Below, piece after piece: positions 10,001-22,400 of a stretch of DNA of 64,000 nt; within the stretch, counting starts at the first letter, position 1, and each line of letters begins with the position of its first letter. A model generated the notes under the pieces. It saw only the letters and a program-made list of their open reading frames with translations. It searched no databases and was not told where the DNA came from. The stretch is taken from positions 31,359,501-31,423,500 of the forward strand of contig NC_134370.1 in assembly GCF_035582795.1 (NCBI RefSeq), read 5' to 3'. The position numbers were made by a program, and so were the translations under genes. This stretch comes from Mycteria americana. Its lineage: Eukaryota > Chordata > Aves > Ciconiiformes > Ciconiidae.

Positions 10001-13000
10001 GGTGAATTACTTATCAAAAACAGATGAATTAGCAGGTACAGCGTCTACCCACTCTCTAGGGTAGAGAGAGGTGGGGAAAGAAAAGAAGGGAAAAAAAAGG
10101 TAAAAGAAAAAAAAAATCCCCTAAACAGTGTTAGCCACAGCCGTTATGTTTATGTTCCCTACTGGAGTGGGATTTTGTTGCCTTTTTAATTCAGCCCAGT
10201 TTATGCCTGCCTGTAAATTTAATGGCCACTTTTGTGACAGCAGATGTCCACTCAGTTCAGCTGCTCTTTAATGTCATGTGGCATCCTGGCCGAAGCCAAA
10301 ATGCAGAACAAGCTGTCTAAAACCCAAGCTGTCAAAATAAATCTCCATAGAGACATTGTCTGCTAATCTGTGGGAAGTGGAGTTTAAGAGACTGCGCTGA
10401 TTGCCAAAGCAAACGCCGAAAGGACGCCCGTTGCTCCCAGCAATGGCGAGGGAGTCAAACTCTGTCTTGAAATGACGGGCACACGGGTCTGTAAGAAATC
10501 AAGTCCAGGCTGATGCTTTACAATTACAGTCCCTCTGCCAGAGCTATCAGCGTTAGAAATCCCTGCTGGGGAGGACATATGAGGTGAAGGCTGCAGCTGG
10601 ATATTTCAGATACAGTGCATGTAACACCAAATGGTACAGGCTTGAAAAAGCAGCTTTGAAAAAGAGGAGGGTGGCTTGAGAAGAGGTAAATAAGACTTTT
10701 CCTTCACAAGCCTTCAACAACAACAGCAGCTGTACAAACTTGCAGGTCTTTCCCCAATTGTTTTGAGTAACCCAACGTCCCTGGAAAGGGTCCCCTGGGG
10801 CACTGCAGCTCCAGCTCCACTGCAGCAAGTCCCACAGGGAGCTGGCAAAGGGGCACCACCCGCCCCCTTTCACCCTCCGGAGGAAAGGAAAGGCTTCGTC
10901 TCTTGCTCAGGGCACCTCAGGGCAGGAGCAGAGTCCGTCTCCAATGCCAAAACCAGGAGCCAAGGGCCAACACACTCCTGTGGGCTGCAACTACAGCCCA
11001 GCCGCTCCACGTCACTGCCAGCAGCCCCCGGCCCTTGGGAAACATGGGCACCGCTCCAAGGCTCGCTGCCGCCTCTGAGAAGCTCCTGGCCCTGCTCTCT
11101 GGGGTGTACACACTTACTTCTCATCAGTTTGAACCTTTGCTGGCAATTGCTAAATTATTTCTCTTTAATATTGATTAATAGGAAAGTAAAATGGGGGGAA
11201 TTCTTTCGCTCTGTTTTGGGCAACAATTTGTGTCATCTATTCATGGACTTTAAAGCTGGTGAAGCTCCCACTAAGCCACAGTACTGTAGCACTGACTATT
11301 GATTAAATACATCCGGAAACTTTTCAGATGTTCCCAGAACACTCTGACATTGGGAAACTTTGGTATCAGCTTCTTCAGGAGCTTTTTAACCTTTAGATTT
11401 TATTTTACCATTGGAATACTTTCAAAGTCATTCTTCAATGTCCATTCATTTTTTAAACTATCTTGAAAAATGTTTTACTGTCCTTCTTGACATTTCTGGG
11501 TGGTTCTTCATTTTTTTTTTTCCCCACAAATTTATATATATGCACATGCACATATTTGTGTCCTACAGTTTTTAATCATTTAAAGACCTTTTAGTCTATT
11601 CTTCCTGGGCACACAGAAATAAATGTGAAAGTGACCACACAACGCAGTATAACTGCCTTCCAACATGTTTAAATCGCATTGTGGAAATCAGGTGTTTGTC
11701 AGCCTGAACGTTATTTTGCATTTGTGGAATTTTTATACATGTGGCATTAAAAATATTGCAGAGCCAGCCTTTGTCTGGATCTACCTGCCAGATAATCTGG
11801 ACAATTTTTAAGACGTTTGGAAAAACATGTTTCAAAGCTTCAACGTGTTTTTTACATTTCTTCTTGCACTTCAGCTACTTGCAGTATTCTTTTGTAATTA
11901 CTTTGGGCACATTATTTCATTTATATTCTGCTCAGTTCCCTCATTTTGATAGCTGCTTTTCTCCAGATCCTTTTAAGAAAAAGAAATAATAACAATTTTT
12001 CAGTACAGTTCAGAGCTATTTGGATTAATTTTTAAAACCCTATTACCTTCTTTTTGAAACCTTATCCTTAATTTTTCAATTTTACACTAATCTGATTTCC
12101 AAAATAAGTACAAAAAGATACTGTGGAAAGAGGAGCTTGTCTTTGTTATATATCACATGAAGTGCCCGTCGGGGAGCGGCACATACGGCTCTCCAAAGCA
12201 CTCAGCCCAGGCAGCCGGCGCAACCTCCTGCCTAACATAGGTGGACAGTTACTTTATTCTTAAGTATTACTGAAGTGGTCCAACACTCAGTAATGGTTTA
12301 ATGGTAAAAGTAGGGAACATTGTACTCCAAGAGATTCCAAAATATATTGCTTGACAGTGCCAAAATATTTGAAATAGACCCCAAAAAGCAACAAATTGGT
12401 CAAAACCTGACACAAAGAAATTATTAACAGAGGAAACATTTTCCAGGGAAAAAGAAAACCGAATATAACAAAGTGTCAAAAAATATATGTTTAAAATGCT
12501 ACTAATGCAGTAATTCCAAAAGATATTCAGGTGTTCATTTTGGTTCTTACAGCACGTGTTTGTCCAAGGACTGACTTTGAGTAAGAAATTGTTTCCAGGG
12601 ATGAGTATTCTCCTTGCCTGAACTCTGAGCCAGCTCCGTTCACGTCTTATGACCAGAGAGGGACGCTTGCCTGAGCTAACCCTGCTGAAACTAGGCGCCT
12701 AACACCCCTTCGGTTAAAACGACAACAAAAAATCCAGTGAGGTATTTATCTGTTTCCTTACATTCCTTGTACCACAGAAAATCTGACCCAGAGCCTTGAA
12801 AGTCACATTCAGCAGAAAATCAGTTTACTTAATGGTCTGAAATTTCACCTGCAGTTTAGTAAGTATAGGGTTTGTCTTCTGACTGACACCAGACAGACAC
12901 AGAGATTATACGAGTTTCTATCTATTGCTTGCCTCATGTGAATCATCAGTGCAGTACGGAGAGAGGCTTGTTTTGGAGCAGCAGCAGTTGAGCTGCTAAA

Positions 13001-14893
13001 CTCTGATGCCTCACCTATGAGACAGTGAGAATAGCCATAGGAAACAGAAAAGAAAAATCGTTTGTTCTACTTGGGATCGCTATTTATTCAAAGTGCAAAA
13101 AATATCCAATAGAGTCTGTAAGACTTAACACATCCACAGTGAATGTCACAGGATGACCTCTCCGTCCCTCCCGCAAGCAAAGAGCGACAGCGCTGGCCCA
13201 GCCGGAGCCTTTTCCGTTCCCAACTCACAGACCGTGTGTTGGGCATGCACCGACGGAGCGGGTGAGAGATGCTCCTCGCCAGGCCTGGATGCGGCAAATT
13301 ACCCAGCTCGTGGCTCCAGGCAGCCGAAAGGTAAATACCTCTCGTTCCCAGTCAGCTCCTGCAAGCCTGACTTACAGGAAAGTCCTTGGGCAGTAGGTCC
13401 ACTCCATTCACTGCAGGAGAGCTTTAGGACAGCCTTGATCCTTCAGGGCTAGCTTATCCATCCAGGGCCATGTCAGGCCGATTTCTGCACAGCCCAGTGA
13501 TACTGCTGCAGATGTGGGCAGGAATCAGGCTCAATAATACAGCAATTCTTGCAACTTATCCCAAGAAGAATATTTTTATTCTACCTTGGAGAGAGACTCT
13601 AAAAATCATCCTGGGAAATGCAACTGTATAAATAAGTAATAGATCTATTACATACTACACATTTCATCAATTAATTTGTTGTATTAAAATACATAATTCT
13701 GCAAAATGTTATTTGTAAACCTAAAAATCTATGCAGTCCAGTGATAGAAGTATCATGCATTATTTTATACAGGGATTGACAAATTCTCCCAATACAAGAG
13801 AAGTCCTTTATCATTAATGTAAGGAATATGGGGAGTCCTATCAGAAGCTATCGTTATGTATCCCCCGTTGCTAGTATTTACGTTGAGATCAAATGACCTG
13901 CTTTTTCCATCAGGCCAAGTAATCGGACATAACTGAAACCCTTCTGCACAAGGAGGACTTGCAAAATCCGTACAGGGCTCCATTCCAACCAGTGAATTTT
14001 GTTAACCCACGCTGTACATGGACATCCAGAATGTGAGTGGAGATCCTTCCAATAAGTTTACAAATACACATTTAAAAAAAATTCAGCAAGCTTTATCAGT
14101 TATCATTCAACTTGGCTGGATCCCTCCCGTTCAACATTTGGCAGAACATATATCATTTTGTTCATGAAGAATACTTATTACAAAGAGAAAAACATTATAT
14201 ACAGTATTACTACATGAGGGGCTGGAGTGGGAAATTATACAGCTGGGAAGTGCTTTGTGATAAGCACTCAGATCCAAATTCCAGTGGAGCTGCAGGACTT
14301 AAATAACTGATTAGGTCACCCTGGCTATGAAAGTACATTTAGATGAATAATAGACAGGTTTTCTTCAGGGTTCTTGAACTTGTAAAATGTTTGAAGTCCA
14401 CACTGAGCCTCTGCCACCACTGATGCCATGGTGGAAGTATGGCTGATGTATGTCTGGCCAGTGGTGTACCACCGCATCACATACCCCTGCTCTGCACGGA
14501 GCAAGGTACTTTCATGGCCGAACCACACGTGCCTGGCTGAGCCCTCTGGTCTTCACCACCAGTTTTGTCAGGAGCGCCGGCAGCAACGACAGGGCTGGTC
14601 TGGGAGATTTTTGCAGAACTGTCTAGCGTAGGTTTTTCAGTATGATTACAAAGCATTACAATGCCACACACAACTTGCAGAGTAGGATATTGTATGATTT
14701 TAACTAGCACAGCTGATATAAAACATACTCTACTAATTACAGTACAGCTAGAAAATGCCAGCTAGGCCTGATACTGAAAGACCTGTGCAATACTTGATGT
14801 TCAAGAAAATCTTAAGAATAGTGTTTAGGGCCAAAATGCAATCACAAAACGCGCTCTACTATGTATTTTTAGGAGCGGATTGGGTTTTGTCTC
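7085..14893. other. Gene-free spacer between LRIT2 and LRIT1
   Basis: This is mostly AT-rich DNA with short A or T runs (for example 9555-9565, 10089-10114). A GC-richer patch lies at about 10,760-11,110. I recognised no exon, RNA gene or full-length mobile element. The part next to LRIT2 holds its 5' flank, and the right end may include extra LRIT1 3' UTR if a more distal poly(A) site is used. Confidence 0.6.
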
Positions 14894-14899
14894 TTTATT
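14894..14899 (-). terminator. Candidate LRIT1 poly(A) signal
   Basis: This AATAAA on the minus strand (TTTATT on plus) is the first such hexamer downstream of the LRIT1 stop at 15498. It implies a 3' UTR of about 0.6 kb. Further hexamers, such as one near 13,570, could serve longer transcripts. Confidence 0.4.
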
Positions 14900-15497
14900 T
14901 CTATCTCCTTTGCACATTTCTCTGAATTCAGAGCATAGAGCTGTTATGTTGGACATAACTGTTGGACATATGCTGTACATGTGCATTTAGTGATCTATTA
15001 AGCATCAAGCTGCATGTTTCATGCAAACATGGGGATGTAAAAGGTGAGACTCTCAATCTTCACCTTCATAGATATTTATATTAAAATTACTAAACACTCC
15101 CCTGTTTGTCAACCAAAAGAACATCAAAAGAACTGAGAATAAAATACTTAGCATATTGCAGAGCAGGTACTAAACAACACCAAGCAGAGCACGCTCAGAA
15201 ATGTTGCTTAATGTCCTCACACTCAGTGTGCATGCTTCATTTTACGAAAATAAAAGTGGTCCAGGAGAATGAGGCCATTATGACAGAAGCTTTTGACTGG
15301 GTACAAAACAGCAAACCCCAAGCGGGATGAGCAACATGTTTCTGTAAAGCTTGGGCACCATCTTGCCTCTTGCATCCTCCTCCAGAACATGTCAGAGACA
15401 GAAGCATTGACAGGGTGGCCTGCAGTGCTGGAGCAGAGAGTCGTATATACAGCCACGTGCTTTCCACCTAGCGAGCCGACAATCAGACTAGTTACTA

Positions 15498-16483
15498 TCA
15501 GCAAAAGTACTCGTTAGGTTGCCCCTCTATCTTTGGTATTGCTTCCGAGTCCACGCTGGATCGGGCGGACAGCAGCCTGTTCGACTCATCAGGGGTATGT
15601 CTAGTCAAGTATTCTCCTTCCACGCCTTTCGCCTTGGCCCCAGGAGACAGGCTTTCAAAGGTGACATAGGACTCCTGAATTTCCTTGGGTTTCCGCACAA
15701 AGCATTTTTTGCAGCGCCTTTTCAGTGCTCCGCAGCAGACCACCAGCGTCAGAGGAACAGCAATGACACAGGCCACGCTGATGACAACCACATTGATGAG
15801 CTTCTGGGTCCCTCCTGCGCTGGCAACTTCATCTGTGGAAAATATGATGCATTGCTCCTTCCTGGGGATCAGCCCTTTCACGCAGACACACACAATGTAT
15901 TTGGTCTTTGGCAGCAGCCCATAAATGGTGACCTTGGTCTTCCCTGGCTCCACGTTGATCCGCCGCATGTCTCTCTCTCCAAAGACGGCATAGAGGACAC
16001 TGAACACTGTCGTGTTCTTTGCCAGAGGTGCCTTCCAGGCCAGGGTGATACTCTGGTCAGTGTCTCCTATCACCCTGACGGACCTCACGATTCGCTCTGG
16101 CTCCTGCTGACCGGTAGGTGGGCTCACCAGCAGGTTTCTGGGGTTGCTATCTTGTGCCACATCTGGGAGGAGGAGGTCCTCTCCAGTCCCCACTCTAGCC
16201 CCCAGGGTAGGCACGGTGGAAGTGGTGATAACGTACCTTGCCACTAGCTTGTCATTGTAGGCAGCTGCTTCCATCCCGCTCGCCTTCCCGCTCCATGCGC
16301 CTTTGGCGTTAGAGTTCGGGTCATCCGTGCTTTCTGAGTCTGTGATGATGAGAGATATGAACGCCTCTGTTGCCCCCAGAAAATTCTTTGCTTTACAGAT
16401 GTACTCTCCAGAGTCGAGATAAGAGACTACAGGCAGGCCCAGAATAGACCAGCTCATCCCATCACTGGAAATCTCTTGGTGAA
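15498..16483 (-). CDS. LRIT1: LRIT1 coding exon 4 (Ig end, FN3, membrane segment, tail)
   Basis: The acceptor CCTTGCAG ends at 16484 and the stop TGA lies at 15500-15498. The 986 nt run from VHQEISSDGMSW through FN3 and the helix LINVVVISVACVIAVPLTLVV to NEYFC. A stop-transfer cluster KRRCKKC follows the helix. Confidence 0.96.
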
Positions 16484-19400
16484 CTGCAAGGAAGGAAAAA
16501 TAAAGAGGCAATAATCAATAGAATTAATAATATGTTTTCTAAAATATTAGGATTCAATCAGCCACATGCCTGCTCAATACAGTAGAATCATCATTTCTTT
16601 TTGCCACCAAGAACATTACAAAATCAAAGTAAATCCAAAAAAAGGACATTAACACTAAAATTAGGTTATGTTGGGATTTACACTGCTTCAGACCAAATCT
16701 ATGTGAAGCATTTGATGCTGTTTCCTCCCAGTTGATGTACAGTTTGAAAACAAAACAGGAAAGGTTCTTCCATTAAAAAAAAAAAAGCTTAAAAGCTTAA
16801 TACTTAAAAGTACAATACAATACTTAAAAAGAGTGGAAGGAGGAGGTGGTAACATGACCTAGTTGAACATAAGATGCAGTTCTCTGAGTCACAGAAAATA
16901 CAAACAGTGGAGATCATCTTCTAAAAACCATATATGGACTAGTCTAGTGTATATGGAGAAAAACAGCTGAAAAATAATATCCCTTTTACTGCTATATTAG
17001 TGCAGGTTTTTATATTGAGCCAAACACAGGGAAGTCTGATCACTTACCACTGAAAGATACGTACACAGCTGAGTGTTGATTTTCTCACTTGGTTTACCAG
17101 GAGGCTAAAGCTTGCTTTTTTTGCCTTTTGCTATTTGTGCAGAAAAAAAGAGCAGGGATCATGCAGAAGGGTAAAGCACCTTCTTCATTATTTAACCAGC
17201 CTCCTTAGGATGAGCATGTACTACCTCTGCCCTTTCTCATTGAGAGGTAAACCAGGGAGATGTCTGTAAGGCAGGATGCAAACTTCTCCCAGGCCCTTGT
17301 GGGGTCAGGACCCAGCCTTGGCAACCAGGGCACGTTCCAATGGCAGTGAAATACAATGGCAGCAGAACTTACTTTTCCAGTTCAATTATTTACTGAATGG
17401 GTATATTAAAAACCATAAACCTACCCGTCCTCCTATGGCACTTCCCCATACATACAGACTGTGAGCTGTTTCTCACCCCTTTCTATTCAGAACACCAACA
17501 TTTCAAAGTCATATTACAGCATTGGCACAGAAGCTGCCATTGCTGAGAAATAATGTATATTTTCAGCCAACTTTTTATTGAAAGGTGCTAAAGTCTGATT
17601 TAACGGGGCACAAAATACATCATTCTCAGTTGTAGCTCAAAGTAAACGCAACATATGCTTTCAGGAAAGCATTCTCTATTTTATATTTTTGTTGTGGTTC
17701 TCTTTCAAGTGTAGGAGGGATGTTCACAGCACGATGGGTAGACATGATCATTATGAGGAGCAGCTCTGCTACATCCTGCACATCGTGCACAATAGAGCAA
17801 TGACTTGTGCAGATCCCAAAAAAAGGATATTTATTACAAGTGGTTCTACTGCTGTGAAAGAAAAATGCTCTCCCCTGTTTCTGTGCACTGAGGAGCCCAA
17901 TAACCCTATGAAGATCAGACCCCATACTTAGCAATCTATCTGCTGAGTTTAGACCCTCTGTGAAAGTCAGGGCCAGGCCTGGGAGATGGTAGCATTCAGG
18001 GGAGGTTGGAGGCATGAAGGTTCAGGCCCTGATCTAAAACCTCTAGGGCAAAAAAGCTAAGGACAACTGCCTTGGGTGCAGCAAAAGTTTCTTCCCTAAA
18101 TTCCCCACACATTAAAGGACCAACACTGCAATTTGGGGTCCAATCATTCTTGTGAATGGAAATGAAAACATGATTGGTCACAAAAATGGTGGTTGTTTGA
18201 AGGCTTCCCCCACAAGAGGGGTGAGCACAGAAGAAGGACCTGGTCAGCGTTTCTCCCACAGAGCATTTTCCCAAAAGACCTTGTCAATCCATCAGTAATG
18301 AACCATTTCTTGGAAGCATTGCCACTGAATTATTGTATCCTTCAGCATTTTAGTGGCTCTTTTTTAATATATCAGTTACGTTGCATGTTTACCATCTTTT
18401 CTTTCTTTGCCACAGCAGATTTGAATCCCAGTTCAATTCACGTCAGACATCTCTCTGCCAGAGATATTTACTCACTGATTAATAGTAGCTCATCATTACT
18501 CTCAAAGACCCATAAAATAATTCAATGGGAAGCCTTTTCAGTGACTGAATAACTAAATAACTAACCTAAAAAAGCCTCTTGCTACAGCTGGACATGTTTC
18601 ATTACTTCAGCTCCAACAGGTTTGCAGAAAAACCCTCAACGCATCTCACCACCACCGCAATTGTTATGAAACAAAGCAAAATCGACTTTACACATGATAG
18701 TATACATTTATGTGATGATATTTACATTAACATGCAAGTAATTTTATGATCTATAGAAAATCACAATGCTATAGTGAATTACACACGATACTATTGTGAA
18801 TTATAGTGAAACTTAATTTTGCACCACTTTCTTCTTTTGAGTCTTTTATCGGTAGGAAGGATCTATTGTCATAGAAGCTTCCATTTGCTGTACAGTCCAT
18901 AGAAAATAAAGGTACAGGTCTCCCTCGCTCAGCCCATGTGTATGAGAAAAGCTTAAACCAAACCCACCTGTGCCGTTTAGTTGAGCACCGTCAGCCCTTC
19001 TCCAGCTGAGCTCAGGAATGGGTACCCCCGTTGTCCCACATCGCAGTAGCACAGTGCTGCCCAGGATGGTCTTTACTTTGGCTACGGAGGTATGTACAAC
19101 AGGGCTTTGACACTTCCTTAGCTCGACTTGGCTGAAGAAGACTCCTGCAAGGCTCCGGGGGGTGAAGCATTTCAGCCTGGGCTCAATGAATGCTATGTTA
19201 GGAGACTGGAAATTTAGGAAATGGACCATTTCATACAGACTGCAGTCACATACCCAAGGATTGTCTTGCAAGCCTGTCAAAATAAACCAGAGCACTAAGT
19301 CACTCCAACAGCACCTTTTGTTTCTGCCACTTTTGTTTCCGTTTTTCAGCAGGACAAACTGTGATAGGCTCCTAATCTGCCCTGGTAAGGACTGCCTGTG

Positions 19401-22400
19401 CCTATGCAGGGCGGGGGGGGCATCCCGACAGCACCCACTGCTGTTGGCTGAGGTTGATTGGTCCCATAGTTGCCAGTTAGTAGAAGGGAAAAAATATGGC
19501 TTGCTAAGGTATCTCAAAATCTGGAGTTTAAATCATATTCTTTAAGTTCAAAGCAAGATTATTGATATTATGAAAACATCATTATTTATGCACGTAAAGA
19601 AGCAAAACAAGAAGTTATTATAAACACATTTGGTTCCAGGATGGAAAAAACAAGTAGCCATGGGGGAGGGCTGGTTTGTTTTGGGGTGTGGATTTTTTTT
19701 GGTATGAAGATACTATGGAGTCTCCTTCTTAGACAGCCTAGGAAATTCTTCTCACTGGACATTATTAAAATATTAGCCAGATTATCAGGCCAACTGTCAT
19801 GCCTGCAATAGGTATAGGTGATCCTACTTGCCTGTAAGAGTTCTCTTCCAGCCTTGTTATTCTGTTTTTTTTCATTATTTTACTAATCAGTTGTTTTTCC
19901 TGAAATGATAATTTACACTTGATAAAATGACAGAACTATTTTGAGGAGTAAATTGAAGAATATACGTGTTATGGTATATAAAAGAACATAAACAGACAAT
20001 AACTATATTAAGAATATACGCATAGAAAGGGGTATATTGAAGAATACACTCCTGTTTCAGAGTTCCAGAATGTTTCTCTTTTTCTTTTTTCTGCTATCTC
20101 AGTATGCGCTTATTGAACTCAAATTCTGAAAAAATGAGACATTACTCTACTAAAAATAGACCTGTGAAGATGGTACTGAAAAAGCAAAATCGGAACTAGA
20201 GCAATGCAGGAACAGAAGTTGCTGCATTCTGATTAAATCTGTGTCATCCTACTTACAAATATTCATGTTCACCTGTCCGATGGACAGTTTATGGTCTCTA
20301 ATGACTTTAGCTAGCAGAATTGGCACTGGGGATATTTATACCACCTAACCCCAGGCACGCATTTGAAGCCTAGGCCAGGAGCACGGCATCCCAGGCCTCC
20401 TGCCTGCCATGGGAGTGAGCTCTGCTCCCTCCAAGGGGGCTTCACCTCCTCTTTTCCGCAGGCAGCCCAAGGACATGGCTTGGGGCTGGCAACTGCCTGA
20501 AAGTAAAGAGTACTAATACTCCCTCGATTCCCAGCAGGAGGAAACAACAGCTGCCCGCCCTACGGTGCCCACTCTTGCTGGCCCCTGGCGCACGGCAGCA
20601 GTAGTCATGCAAGCAGTGGCTTTCCGGCAAGAACCAAGTTCTGATACAAGCACAGAAGGTGCACCACAAGGCTCCATTGGCATCAAGGGGCCGCTTGAAT
20701 TTGCTAGAGCCAACAGAAACACAGGGTCTATCAAAAGCTCCTGAGGCCTCAAATAAACTGTTTTAAAGATTCTGCTGAAAAATCTCTTGCTGAGACCATT
20801 GCATACCATCTTCCCTGGGCTTGGAAGGGGGTCTGAAAGTGGTGGGCCTTGGCAGGAGGGCATTTCTTATAAATTAATATATTGAAGTTAAGGGGACTAA
20901 ATAAAGAATGAAAGTTCAGCTTGGCTTTGTTGTTTTATGGCCTTTTTGCTAGCAGCTTACTTCTGACTTCATGCACTAGATAACAATTTATTCCAGATTC
21001 CCTGGCAGGTGCCCCAGCCCCAGTGGATGCTGCAGCACCCCCAAAGCCCCAGTGGGCCCTTTGCTGCCCTGCACGGCACAGTCCTGTGGGCTCACATGGG
21101 CAATCCTCATGTGCAAAATCTTGCAGCCTTGGCACAGACTATCAGCCAGCAAGCTACTACTGGACGTACTTCTTCTTGAAGTAGTCTACAAGCAAGGGCT
21201 CTGAAGAGGACTGACAATGATGCACTGTAGACAAAGGAAGGGACTGGGCTGACTTTTTATTATTCATGGATTGTTTTATGTCTCTCCATGACAAACACTC
21301 ATGGGCGGAGTGAAACGGAAACGTGCAGCTGTGTTCTCCCGTTCTGCTCCTGCGAGGGATGTGCATTTCATACACCTGGTCCCTATGGGTGTCAGCAGGA
21401 TAGGACCTAAGAGCTGGAGTGTCTATACATTACCATATTAATCTTAGCATTATACTCATTTGCCTACATGAATTTTTTAGGATCCTGGCACAAGCAACCT
21501 GTGCACAGCTGGCTACGTAAACACTCAGGTTGGCCATGAGCATCAAGGCATGATCTGTTCTTCTCGACAAAATACTCTCCTAATCTATATTGAGTGGAAT
21601 AACACTTTTACAGGTAACTTGACTCTAAAAAGTAAATAAAGAAAAGAGTATGATCTAGGCAGTGTCTTGTCACGCCACAAATGAAATGAGCAATGCCAAA
21701 CAGCCAACTTAGGCTTAAAGAACTTGATACTGCATCTGGCAAAACGAGAGGACAAAACACCTGCTCCTCTCCTGATGCTAATGAAACCTTAAACAACATC
21801 TGCTAAGGATACTAAAAGCTTTGTAGGTGGCAATTTGAATCTTTTTAAAGTCTTGCGTCTCTTTCCACTGCAACCTGGTTTTAAAATCTTTACCTCCCCA
21901 AATTCATCCAGAGAACAAAGAGCCGCGGGTACTTCCCAGAGTAAGAGGAAACTTGCAGTGTCTCTGATGAGATCATCGGCAAGTGCCTGAACTCACATCC
22001 GTGGCTGTAGAGGCAGTACACGCAGATGCACACACCTCGCAGATCAAACACACTCAGTGGAGCTGGGTCAGCTCTCAGCAAGTGAAGACAGCAGATGGCA
22101 ACAACTCTGAACCGTCATCAACCTGCCGTGGATTTGAACCAGTGCACGATGACTAAAAGGCTGAGTAGTAATCCTCTGAACTAGTAAATGTGCTCGAAAC
22201 CTCATCTGGGGATACTGCAACTGAGAGGATTCAAGACAGTCATCTGTAATATGCCCTCTGACACAAAAATGGACAATTTCCCCAAAGCCATACTTCTGAG
22301 GAGCCCAGAATTGTCACCAAAAAAGTGGATTCCTGTAACTTTATAGCTGCCCTTGAAGGCAGCACTATCTTGGTGGCTTTGGGGAGACTAGGGTTTAATT

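Noticed and set aside
13765-14528. Short frames downstream of LRIT1
   Set aside because: I considered an unknown gene or further LRIT1 exons. LRIT1 already ends in its expected NEYFC with a stop at 15498, so at most this is distal 3' UTR.
15519-16247. 242-codon open frame on the plus strand
   Set aside because: It lies antisense to LRIT1 exon 4, has no recognisable motif and no splice context.
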